From Merdivivens faecigallinarum (lineage in GTDB: Bacteria; Bacteroidota; Bacteroidia; Bacteroidales; UBA932): a DNA stretch of 21,344 nucleotides. The stretch spans positions 1 through 21,344 of the forward strand of contig JADILY010000127.1 of NCBI GenBank assembly GCA_017695055.1. Reading direction: 5' to 3'. Below are positions 1 through 6,495 of the stretch, in pieces (position 1 is the first letter of the stretch; every line of letters begins with the position of its first letter). A program made the position numbers and the translations under genes. The notes under the pieces are model-generated. The model did not search any database and was not told where the DNA came from. It worked only from the letters and a program-made list of their open reading frames with translations.

Positions 1-1420
1 GTTCTATCGAAATAATATCCTCAGGCAGTATGATGCCCGATACGACTGAGCGATGGAGGCCATCGGCCTTTATGGCCGTTAGCCCGAAAGAGGAAGAGGA
101 GGCCTCATTTTCCGAAGCCGCCGCGACAAAATCCGGAGTCATGATAAAACTCCAGTTGGAGAACATCGAATAACTTCCGCCTGAAGTGCTCCTGCCGATA
201 AGTCCGAAATAATTGTAAACCACCCCGTCTGCCTCTACCGCCGGAATGCTCATAAGAGAACGGTCCTCCGACAGGGAAACAGGAATGTCATTGCCTTCCG
301 AAAGGAACAGGCCGGCCTCGAAACTGTACAGGGCAGGGAAAAGGACGAAACTTCCCGTGGAGGCATGCACCAGGGCTACCGGATTGTCCAATGCGCTGGA
401 AGGAATGGACAGGCCTTCCCCCGTATTTTCAATAAGCATTGCGAAATCCGCCTCAAACAAATCCTTTACCAGGAATGACGAATAGTCCGGAAGCCCGGAA
501 ACCGTAACGGAAAAGCCGTCGCCTTCGGAAGACTCCTCCCAGACTTTTGTTTCGGTATTATACACGAGCCAACTGTCGGTCCGCATGTCCCACTGTCCCC
601 CGAGGGTCAGATACAGGTTCTCTTCCGGTTCAGGCCGGAAAACGAGCCCCTCATAGTAAAAACGGACAGGCCCGCCGTCTTCAGCTGAAAAAGCCCCGCT
701 GATTACATAGCCGCCTTTTTCACGGCTGACCTCACAGACCAGTTCACCCACCGGCACGTTGGAAGAGCCATCGGTATAACTGCAATCCGAAATATTTCCG
801 TGAGCCGTACTGTAATTTCCGTCAGGAAGTACCGGGGCATCCGCCGTCCCTCCTGTCGTCAGGAAAGTCATCTCCAAAGCGGACTGTCCTCCGGAGAGCC
901 TTATCAGGAACTTATGTCCGTCATATTGCCCTTTCGCATCTTCAAAATCCATGGACGAGGAAGACGAGTGTGAAAACGAAATCCCGCCGGCATCGAAACG
1001 CAGAGGAGTCCCGGAACCGTACACGACCGTGCCGCTTATTTTGCAGGTATTTCCGTCCGATGACACTGATATGCTCGCTTCTTCCAGCGTCTGGACTCCC
1101 GAGGAATCCGTCACCTGAGAACCGTCCAGAATCCTGAATCCGCCGTCGGAAGCGCCGATTGTATAAAGCCCGGTCTCAGGCAGAGGCACCTGCCGCGAAA
1201 CCTTGTCCGGCTGGCTGCCAAGGCGAAGCTCCATACCCAGCCCTTCGCTGTCATTGCCGATTACGAGCGAAAATTCTCCTGACAGGTCGTCATAGACAGC
1301 CTGCGAAGCCGTAAAAGATACAGTACTTACCGGCGAAGGGACCTCGTCCCGGTAAGTACATGCCACCGCCGCAGACAAAGCAGCGACGGCCAGCACAAAA
1401 TGATAGATACAGTCTTTCAT
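1..1420 (-). CDS. Surface lipoprotein with repeated beta-domains, C-terminus cut off by window edge
   Basis: The frame is open from an ATG at 1420 to the left edge, giving 473 residues without a stop; the C-terminus lies outside. The N-terminus is a lipoprotein signal peptide (MKDC..., hydrophobic stretch, then AVAC as lipobox with Cys at about residue 21), so the product is probably anchored in the outer membrane. Two similar blocks follow, about residues 43-135 and 150-250. Each has a beta-rich core with L-P-x-G-x-Y in the middle and ends in a pattern like G-x-V-x-V...G-x-Y-x-I-x-G...DGG-x-V-x-F-Y-x-G-x-x-F. The same pattern occurs in the lipoprotein at 16501-17421. I do not recognise a named family or enzyme signature. 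It could be a glycan-binding or structural surface lipoprotein, but that is only inference. It appears to be a single gene read from the promoter at 1461-1468. Confidence 0.85.
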   Translation of the reverse strand, partial: MKDCIYHFVLAVAALSAAVACTYRDEVPSPVSTVSFTASQAVYDDLSGEFSLVIGNDSEGLGMELRLGSQPDKVSRQVPLPETGLYTIGASDGGFRILDGSQVTDSSGVQTLEEASISVSSDGNTCKISGTVVYGSGTPLRFDAGGISFSHSSSSSMDFEDAKGQYDGHKFLIRLSGGQSALEMTFLTTGGTADAPVLPDGNYSTAHGNISDCSYTDGSSNVPVGELVCEVSREKGGYVISGAFSAEDGGPVRFYYEGLVFRPEPEENLYLTLGGQWDMRTDSWLVYNTETKVWEESSEGDGFSVTVSGLPDYSSFLVKDLFEADFAMLIENTGEGLSIPSSALDNPVALVHASTGSFVLFPALYSFEAGLFLSEGNDIPVSLSEDRSLMSIPAVEADGVVYNYFGLIGRSTSGGSYSMFSNWSFIMTPDFVAAASENEASSSSFGLTAIKADGLHRSVVSGIILPEDIISIE

Positions 1421-1460
1421 AATCAAAAATTTTTATTGCTGTCGGATAAAAAGTTTTGAA

Positions 1461-1468
1461 CAAAAATA
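1461..1468 (-). promoter_or_regulatory. Bacteroidetes -7 box for the left-edge lipoprotein gene
   Basis: Read on the minus strand the site is TATTTTTG, an exact match to TAnnTTTG, 41 bases upstream of the ATG at 1420. No clear -33 TTTG is visible at the usual spacing. Confidence 0.5.
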
Positions 1469-1533
1469 CGCAAATCGGACTGCCGCGGCCAACGGGATTT
1501 ATCCGTGTCGTTCAAATTTAAAGCAGTCGGACA

Positions 1534-1576
1534 AATTTTACGCGTTTTTGCGATGGACTGTATTTCTGAAAGTTCC
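1534..1576 (-). repeat. Direct repeat copy A: orphan 3' end of an AraC-type gene
   Basis: Matches 4722-4764 at 42 of 43 positions in the same orientation. On the minus strand it encodes GTFRNTVHRKNA plus a TAA stop, the exact C-terminus of the regulator at 4726-6390, with one synonymous AAT/AAC difference. No upstream coding sequence is attached; the codons run into a poly-G/poly-C tract. It looks like an attachment-site-type duplication of the gene's 3' end, or a relic of a deleted paralogue. Confidence 0.85.
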
Positions 1577-1577
1577 T

Positions 1578-1587
1578 GGGGGGGGGG
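1578..1587. repeat. G10 homopolymer tract
   Basis: Ten consecutive G bases on the + strand, directly beside repeat copy A and between it and the terminator at 1598-1626. Such tracts slip easily in replication and sequencing, so the exact length is uncertain. No reading frame crosses it convincingly. Confidence 0.9.
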
Positions 1588-1597
1588 TGGATAAAAC

Positions 1598-1626
1598 AAG
1601 GGGCTGACCTATATTTTCAGCCCCTT
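1598..1626 (-). terminator. Rho-independent terminator of the four-gene lipoprotein operon
   Basis: A perfect 10-bp stem (AAGGGGCTGA / TCAGCCCCTT) with a 9-nt loop. On the minus strand it is followed by a T-rich tail (GTTTTAT). It lies about 79 nt downstream of the stop at 1705 and should end transcription of the operon 4417-1705. Confidence 0.75.
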
Positions 1627-1704
1627 AATCCAAATCAGTGAATTGTTAAGCATTGCCTAAGCTATAAAAGCGACGACAACGTAAAGAAGAAATAGTCATA
1701 ATCA

Positions 1705-2676
1705 CTAAGGGTTAAATGATTGGACATTGCCATAAACGATTTGAGAATTTCCATATTTCAACCAAGCCCGAAAATAGCGTTTATCGCGACCTTTAGGAGA
1801 ATAGTAACATCCGAAATTTCCGAACCAACCATTACCATTCCCGGTATCACCATGTTCCCATATTAAAAGTTCATCACACTTATCGTATGTCGGTTCTGTA
1901 TAATATGTTGAAACGCAAAATCCTTTTTGATAGTACTTAGGAGTACCAACTCTAATCACATCCCCTTCAAGAACATAACGATTTTCTTCAACATCGTAAC
2001 CAAGAGTCACAACCTCAGGCATATTAGACTCATCAATAGCAGAGATTATTATCTGCTTACTGCCATTATTCGAAGTAATATGGATATAATCGGTATTAAC
2101 ACCTGCCGACAATTCATCTCGATCTATCGTAACGATAATAGGATAGGTAGCTCCCGGATTTATTGGATTACTAATTTCAGTAATACTTGAGACCCATGCA
2201 CATGAACAGATTATTTCACAATTGAGGGCTACAGGGCCGTTATTGAAAATCATAAACTGCGCAGATGTGGCATCCTTACCGAAATCCAATGACGATATCC
2301 GGTTCAAATCCGCATCGACAACTTCAAAATAAGCAGGTAGCTTCTCTATCTGCACATCCCTGCGGACCATCTTAGTATCTACTGCAATGACATAGTTATC
2401 CACCAAGTCAGTATACTCCACTTTGGACACAGTGATAGAGTAATTCCCTTTTTTCAAATTCCGAAACTCATACATGCCATCGCTACCTGTAAGAGTCGTC
2501 TCGCCGCCCGGCCTCAACTGCACTGTCGCATCAGCAACAGGTTCTCCTGTAGCGAAATCCGTCACGGTTCCATAAATACCGGGAGAATCTTCCGGTATTA
2601 TAATGTCAGTATCGGCACATTGGTTACAAATCAGGATTAATGCCGCCAATCCAAATAATTTCAAATAATTTATCAT
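1705..2676 (-). CDS. Lipoprotein: carboxypeptidase-regulatory, BACON-like and Fn3-like domains
   Basis: 323 residues. The N-terminus is a hydrophobic signal ending in a cysteine (ICNQC, Cys20). The lipobox is non-standard, so lipidation is likely but not certain. Residues about 33-112 form a carboxypeptidase-D regulatory-like beta-sandwich (IYGTVTDFATGEPVADATV, then SDGMYEFRNLKKGNYSITV). Residues about 116-213 resemble a BACON/Ig-like domain, with WVSSI and a VTIDRDELSAG stretch. Residues about 222-323 match the Bacteroidetes Fn3-like pattern (KGFCVS...EPTYDKCDE...YFRAWLKYGN...YGNVQSF). There are no catalytic motifs. These are adhesion or scaffold-type folds, which suggests an exported structural or binding role. 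It is the last gene of the island operon, 12 nt after its upstream neighbour. Base composition is AT-richer than in the flanking regulator gene. Confidence 0.85.
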   Translation of the reverse strand: MINYLKLFGLAALILICNQCADTDIIIPEDSPGIYGTVTDFATGEPVADATVQLRPGGETTLTGSDGMYEFRNLKKGNYSITVSKVEYTDLVDNYVIAVDTKMVRRDVQIEKLPAYFEVVDADLNRISSLDFGKDATSAQFMIFNNGPVALNCEIICSCAWVSSITEISNPINPGATYPIIVTIDRDELSAGVNTDYIHITSNNGSKQIIISAIDESNMPEVVTLGYDVEENRYVLEGDVIRVGTPKYYQKGFCVSTYYTEPTYDKCDELLIWEHGDTGNGNGWFGNFGCYYSPKGRDKRYFRAWLKYGNSQIVYGNVQSFNP

Positions 2677-2688
2677 GACTTTTATTGT

Positions 2689-3015
2689 TTAAAATTTTGA
2701 CAAAATCATCGTAATATCTACAATCTCTCCAGCCCCCACTGTAACAGTCTTCCTATCACTGTCATATCCGTCTTTATGAACAGCAACTGCATACTGCTTG
2801 GGTTCCAGTCCTACGAACCTAAAACAGCCGCTTTCATCAGTAATTGCAGTTTTTCCGGATGGGTTCAAATTAACAGCAGCACCTTCTATCGGCTGTGATG
2901 AAGAATCTATTACGCGCCCCTCTATGGATGCGAATGTATCGTACTGATACTGGCTACATGACTGGCACAGGCACAGACATAAGACTGATATGATAAAAAT
3001 CTGTATTTTTTTCAT
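2689..3015 (-). CDS. Small lipoprotein with one carboxypeptidase-regulatory-like domain
   Basis: 108 residues. A lipoprotein signal peptide (MKKIQIFIIS, then LCQSC with Cys20) is followed by one carboxypeptidase-regulatory-like domain covering almost all the rest. That domain runs from IEGRVIDSSSQPIEGAAV through TDESGCFRFVGLEPKQYAV to the final beta strand. It resembles the first domain of the next gene (1705-2676), so the two may be related by duplication with domain gain or loss. It is co-transcribed, starting 17 nt after the stop of the LPP20/DUF5683-like gene. The exact role is unknown; a small exported beta-sandwich acting as an envelope partner of the neighbouring lipoproteins is inference. 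Confidence 0.85.
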   Translation of the reverse strand: MKKIQIFIISVLCLCLCQSCSQYQYDTFASIEGRVIDSSSQPIEGAAVNLNPSGKTAITDESGCFRFVGLEPKQYAVAVHKDGYDSDRKTVTVGAGEIVDITMILSKF

Positions 3016-3032
3016 TGTTTTAGAACTAATGG

Positions 3033-3824
3033 CTAAAAATCAATATTCAAAGCAAGACCGGATGAATAGCGGTCTACGTACGGATTTAACGTCAGTTTCA
3101 AGTCTCCAACAAGCACATGCCTTTTACCTTTAGCTGCAATACCGTCTATAAGGCTCCACACATACACCACAGCCGCTCCGGCAATAGAAACATCCCGGAC
3201 AATCCTGCATGTATTGGCATTCTGGATATATGCCGCTTTCAATCTGGTATCGTAAGTAGACAGACTCTTGTTGTAATTAGACTGGGCCATAAGCTCGCCG
3301 ACTATGATTCCGCCGATAAAAAGGACCTCTCCACTGATAAAGAGCGCTCCTTTTGTTACACTTCCTTTATATATCTGTGCCATTCCGGGAACGAAAGCCC
3401 TTGCTGAGAAAGGATATTTCTCAGAAAGGGCGACCGGTTCTAAATCATAAGTCGGATTCTTTGCCGTCTGGACAAGAAGATATACTCGATACCCCTGTTC
3501 CGGAAGGTATTCGGAATACTCGTCTATTATCCTTGACTTTACGGTAAGATTATCACTCCCGCTTACGATTATGGAACTTCCCCTTACCGAGACATTGGCC
3601 TGAGCTCCGGTAGCAAGGCTCCTTCTTGAGATGGCTACGGAAGCCGCTTTATTCCTGGCAGACTCCTCATCATAGCTGAATGCAGACACAACCTCGATAT
3701 ATGAGTTCTGTTTTTCTTGGAAAAAACCGTCAATCCATGCAGGACGTTCCTTATAACGGGCATACTGTCCCCACATCATCGCAGGAAGCAGCAGTCCTAT
3801 AATCAAGATTATAACTTTTTTCAT
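3033..3824 (-). CDS. Exported protein with LPP20-like N-terminal half and DUF5683-like membrane tail
   Basis: 263 residues. A Sec signal peptide (about residues 1-19, ending MMWGQ) has no lipobox. Residues about 28-120 resemble the LPP20 fold (PAWIDG..., SYIEVVSAFS, repeated short helices rich in Ala, and GYRVYLLVQTA). From about residue 138 the sequence reads SARAFVPGMAQIYKGSVTKG followed by two hydrophobic segments (about 158-180 and 207-230). This resembles the DUF5683-type tail found in Bacteroidetes, where P-G-x-x-Q-x-Y-K precedes membrane helices. The start overlaps the stop of the upstream lipoprotein by 4 nt (ATGA), which indicates translational coupling and probably a complex of the two products. 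Function is unknown. Family assignments are from memory of motifs and moderately secure. Confidence 0.8.
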   Translation of the reverse strand: MKKVIILIIGLLLPAMMWGQYARYKERPAWIDGFFQEKQNSYIEVVSAFSYDEESARNKAASVAISRRSLATGAQANVSVRGSSIIVSGSDNLTVKSRIIDEYSEYLPEQGYRVYLLVQTAKNPTYDLEPVALSEKYPFSARAFVPGMAQIYKGSVTKGALFISGEVLFIGGIIVGELMAQSNYNKSLSTYDTRLKAAYIQNANTCRIVRDVSIAGAAVVYVWSLIDGIAAKGKRHVLVGDLKLTLNPYVDRYSSGLALNIDF

Positions 3825-4417
3825 TGATTTTCCTTATACTTCCTGAAACTCTCTTCCATCTTTTTACGGAAATTCTCCTCTTTGAACCTTATCTTGAGTT
3901 CATCGTCTGCGGATACAAAATCCGAAATTCTATCAGCAGTTTCCTTCTTTGATATTCTGATACCTATGAAACATGTCACATTTCCTTTTTCATCAACTGA
4001 TGAGAATTTCAAGCATCTGGACTGCGTGTCATTGATAATGTCATCTATAATCTGAGTGCCGGCACGCTCGACTTTCACATCCGCATCAGAGCCAGCATTG
4101 GTTCCGATATAACTGCTGTAATCATCTATGGCGCCTCTATAAGCATGTTGCATCTTCTGACGTATTATATTCTGAGCATTTGTCAAGGCCGAAGTCTGCA
4201 ATACATCCATTCTGGTAGACGGGCCGGAAGATATACCCGTAGCAGCGAAGTATTCTTCGGTATCATACTCCGAACAAGGAGCCTCGTATGTTTCTCCAAA
4301 CGGACTTTTCGATCCTTGTTGTGAAACGGACACAACCTTATTGGTCCCACAGGAAAACAAGAATAAAAATGAAAGCGCAACTAAGCAAACGTTGCCAATA
4401 CCAAAAACATTTTTCAT
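3821..4417 (-). CDS. LPP20-like lipoprotein, first gene of island operon
   Basis: 198 residues. A clear lipoprotein signal peptide ends in FLFSC (Cys23). The mature part (about 50-165) resembles LPP20-like domains: YFAATGISSG, an Ala/Asn/Gln-rich helix (TSALTNAQNIIRQKM), then KGNVTCFIGIRISKKE. The last 30 residues are highly charged and probably helical (DELKIRFKEENFRKKMEE). LPP20-like lipoproteins accompany surface organelle or secretion assemblies in other bacteria, but a specific role here cannot be read. It overlaps the next gene by 4 nt. Its upstream region holds a 13-bp dyad at 4443-4455 and the large palindrome at 4494-4621; no good TAnnTTTG box is visible. Confidence 0.8.
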   Translation of the reverse strand: MKNVFGIGNVCLVALSFLFLFSCGTNKVVSVSQQGSKSPFGETYEAPCSEYDTEEYFAATGISSGPSTRMDVLQTSALTNAQNIIRQKMQHAYRGAIDDYSSYIGTNAGSDADVKVERAGTQIIDDIINDTQSRCLKFSSVDEKGNVTCFIGIRISKKETADRISDFVSADDELKIRFKEENFRKKMEESFRKYKENQ

Positions 4418-4442
4418 AATCTATTAATTTAAATGTTAGTAA

Positions 4443-4455
4443 ATGTTCCGAACAT
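4443..4455. promoter_or_regulatory. 13-bp dyad, possible operator of the island operon
   Basis: ATGTTCCGAACAT is a perfect odd-length palindrome 26 bp upstream of the operon start at 4417. It resembles the TGTTCCGGACA repeats upstream of the TPR-AraC gene (6458-6493), which suggests a shared DNA-binding protein. This is inference from two sites only. Confidence 0.35.
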
Positions 4456-4493
4456 CATTAATAGACATAAAAAAGTGGACTTCACTCTTCGTC

Positions 4494-4621
4494 TGCCATC
4501 TGAGGTTTTCGACTACCTATAGCACAAACTAATGAATAAAGCCCACGTAGCATTATGCAACGTGAGCGTTCAACTTTATTCATTGTGCTATAATCTAAAA
4601 GTGTCGAAATTTCAGATGGCA
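4494..4621. repeat. 128-nt imperfect palindrome (large hairpin)
   Basis: The ends TGCCATCTGA (4494-4503) and TCAGATGGCA (4612-4621) pair perfectly. Further paired blocks lie inside: TTTCGAC 4507-4513 with 4603-4609; TATAGCACAA 4518-4527 with 4583-4592; AATGAATAAAG 4531-4541 with 4574-4584 (sharing two bases with the previous block, so not all pairs form at once); and CACGT 4544-4548 with 4560-4564. Left-arm bases ACT(AA) stay unpaired as a bulge. No open reading frame of note is inside. Possible identities are a MITE-like element, a structured RNA or a recombination hairpin. Confidence 0.8.
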
Positions 4622-4657
4622 CGAATAAAAGCTAACGCTTCAATATGTCTTTTCAAA

Positions 4658-4673
4658 ATCCCCTTTACGGGAT
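4658..4673 (-). terminator. Weak possible terminator of the TPR-AraC gene
   Basis: ATCCC/GGGAT with a 6-nt loop, followed on the minus strand by TTTTGAAAAG. It lies about 50 nt past the stop of the regulator at 4726. The short stem makes this doubtful. Confidence 0.25.
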
Positions 4674-4721
4674 ATTCAATGCAAAAATAAACAGATTTTG
4701 TAACATATCAAATATTTTAAC

Positions 4722-4764
4722 AATTTTACGCATTTTTGCGATGGACTGTATTTCTGAAAGTTCC
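4722..4764 (-). repeat. Direct repeat copy B: 3' end of the TPR-AraC gene
   Basis: The partner of 1534-1576 (42 of 43 bases identical, same orientation). It holds the last codons, the stop and the first bases after the TPR-AraC gene. The two copies start 3188 bp apart. Confidence 0.85.
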
Positions 4765-6390
4765 GGGGGTAACACCTGTTTCGCGGTAGAAGGCGGAATA
4801 GAACACCGAAGGCGAATTGTACCCTATGTCATCGGCAATTTTCTTAAACGGAACGGTCTTGTCCATTGAAATGATTTCCGTGGCCCGCTTTATCCTGAAA
4901 GTGTCCACAAAACGGTAGAACGACATTCCCGCGTATTTGTTTATCGAAGCCGATATGTAAGTCTTGTTGGTTCCGAGTTCGTCCGAAAGGGTCTGGAGGG
5001 AAATGTTTTTGTTCATGTACAGTTCCTTTTCCTTCATCACCTCGTTTATGGCCATGAACAGATTGCTGTCCGCATAATCCTTGTCGGCGCAGGTGGACTG
5101 CTGCGCGATGTCCTGCATCTCCCCCCTCTTCGTATACTCGAAATATTTTGCCACGAGTTTTTCGCTGTTTTTCTTCTGACGGTACAGATAGGCGGAAACG
5201 AGGGAGATTGATATGATGATTATTATGCAGACGGCTATCGCCATGGCGTTTTTCTTCTCCTCCCGCATGAGTTCCCTTTCCTTTTCGAGAAGTTGCAGAT
5301 TGTATTCACGCTCCGCCCGGTTTCTCAGAAGACGGTTGAAGTCCCTTTCTTTCTGCGAGTTGGCCGTACTGTCCTGCAAACCGATGTATTTTCTGGCATA
5401 ATGCAGGGCGCGGCTCGAATCCCCCGCGGCATAGTACGAATCGGAAAGCCTTTTCAGCAAGTCCGTCCTGAATACCATGTATTTATGCCTGTCCGAATAG
5501 TCAAGGCCCTCTGAATACGCCTTCAGGGCTTCACCGTTTTTGCCATTGCTCCTGCACCAGTCCCCGTACTTCATGCAGAGCAGGATTGCCGCTTCGGGGT
5601 CCGCATCGGAAGCATATTCGAAAGCCACCGCATAACAGGAATCGGCCGCTTCCGGGCGGCCCTCACGGGCACAAAGCTCGGCCGAAAGCGTATTGACAGG
5701 AGTGAAAAGACGTTTGAGCCCTTCCTTTGTAGAGATACTGTCGGAAGCACGCACCGAAGCCTCCGCCTGCCCGAACTCGCCCCTCAGGTAATGCATCTGA
5801 GCCTTTGCAAGGTGGATATTGGCCATATAGTACGGACCGGCATCGTGTTCCTGCGCTATTCTTGAGGCGGTTTCGACATACTGCATCCCCTCGGCATTGC
5901 CCTGCGCATAAAAAAGCAGGGAAATATTCAGGAGCAGGGCTATTTTGTCGAAATACTGCTCTCCGGACTCGATTGCGTCATAACCGTTGAGATAATATTC
6001 GAGGGCGTTTACATAATTGAGGTCCGTGATAAGTGAATAAATGCCCGAGGTATTATAAAAATAGGTATTGATCCGCGGATCACCGTAAGGGATATAAGGT
6101 TCTACCGCGCTCAAATAATATCCGACCGAGTCTATGTCCGAAGAAAACAGGTAGGCCTGGGCCAGCGAAGATGCGGCATATATGAGCGTAACTGTATCGT
6201 TGTCCCGCACCGCCGTCCTGAAAGCGGAAGTCGCCGTGGTTATCAGCGAATCGAATTGTCCGATATCGTCGTAATCCATCGGCCGCTTCTGCACGGGGGA
6301 CTCCGCCTGATTGCATGACAGGGGAAGCAGAAGGAAAGGCCATAAGAAAACAGCCCTTACCAGTTTTTTCAGAATTGCCGCCTTTTTCAT
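4726..6390 (-). CDS. Membrane-anchored TPR sensor / AraC-family transcription regulator
   Basis: 554 residues from the ATG at 6390. I prefer this start to one at 6438 because it begins a clean lipoprotein-like signal (MKKAAILKKL..., LLPLSC with Cys26) and lies 24 nt downstream of a -7 box. Residues about 45-360 are TPR-like helical repeats (YFDKIALLLNISLLFYAQGN, AYSEGLDYSDRHKY, SYYAAGDSSRALHYARKYIG), followed by a charged coiled coil. A transmembrane segment lies near 378-400 (AIAVCIIIIISISLVSAYLY). Residues about 460-554 are an AraC-type double HTH (ISLQTLSDELGTNKTYISAS, then FKKIADDIGYNSPSVFYSAF). Known family behaviour: such Bacteroidetes regulators sense in the periplasm and bind DNA in the cytoplasm. 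The target is unknown. Its upstream tandem repeats may be autoregulatory. The last 12 codons are duplicated at 1534-1576. Confidence 0.88.
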   Translation of the reverse strand: MKKAAILKKLVRAVFLWPFLLLPLSCNQAESPVQKRPMDYDDIGQFDSLITTATSAFRTAVRDNDTVTLIYAASSLAQAYLFSSDIDSVGYYLSAVEPYIPYGDPRINTYFYNTSGIYSLITDLNYVNALEYYLNGYDAIESGEQYFDKIALLLNISLLFYAQGNAEGMQYVETASRIAQEHDAGPYYMANIHLAKAQMHYLRGEFGQAEASVRASDSISTKEGLKRLFTPVNTLSAELCAREGRPEAADSCYAVAFEYASDADPEAAILLCMKYGDWCRSNGKNGEALKAYSEGLDYSDRHKYMVFRTDLLKRLSDSYYAAGDSSRALHYARKYIGLQDSTANSQKERDFNRLLRNRAEREYNLQLLEKERELMREEKKNAMAIAVCIIIIISISLVSAYLYRQKKNSEKLVAKYFEYTKRGEMQDIAQQSTCADKDYADSNLFMAINEVMKEKELYMNKNISLQTLSDELGTNKTYISASINKYAGMSFYRFVDTFRIKRATEIISMDKTVPFKKIADDIGYNSPSVFYSAFYRETGVTPGTFRNTVHRKNA

Positions 6391-6413
6391 AAAAGCCTCA
6401 TCAAACACAGAGG

Positions 6414-6421
6414 CAAAATTA
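6414..6421 (-). promoter_or_regulatory. Bacteroidetes -7 box for the TPR-AraC gene
   Basis: On the minus strand it reads TAATTTTG, an exact TAnnTTTG match, 23 nt before the ATG at 6390. This supports the 6390 start, because a start at 6438 would lie upstream of the promoter. Confidence 0.55.
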
Positions 6422-6457
6422 CGAAAAAGGCGGCACAATCCCGAGAGAAATTTCCTT

Positions 6458-6493
6458 TGTTCCGGACAATGTTCCGGACACTTGTCCCGGACG
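6458..6493. promoter_or_regulatory. Three tandem iteron-like repeats upstream of the TPR-AraC promoter
   Basis: TGTTCCGGACA at 6458-6468 and 6470-6480, and TGTCCCGGACG at 6483-6493. The starts are 12 and 13 bp apart, placing the units on roughly the same helix face with a slow drift. They lie about 37 bp upstream of the -7 box, where an activator would bind, and just after the stop of the next gene upstream (6496). Confidence 0.55.
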
Positions 6494-6495
6494 GC

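Larger units (their letters stand above)
1534..4764. mobile_element. Candidate integrated island at the 3' end of the AraC-type gene
   Basis: The segment is bounded by 43-bp direct repeats that each rebuild the gene's C-terminal codons and stop, as happens when an element integrates into the 3' end of a gene. A hand-counted line inside (2281-2340) has 25 of 60 G+C, against 34 of 60 in a line of the flanking regulator (5761-5820). Cargo is the four-gene lipoprotein operon plus the palindrome. No integrase, transposase or mobilisation gene is present, so it may be a remnant, be mobilised in trans, or reflect a duplication/deletion event. Confidence 0.5.

Noticed and set aside
4494..4640. Palindrome as an integron attC site, with GCTAAC at 4631-4636 as a core
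   Set aside because: Length and bulged asymmetry fit, but the matching GTTRRRY/RYYYAAC pair at both outer ends is missing, and no integron integrase or cassette array is present.
6391..6438. Upstream ATG at 6438 for the TPR-AraC gene
   Set aside because: It adds 16 residues ahead of the lipoprotein signal and lies upstream of the -7 box at 6414-6421.
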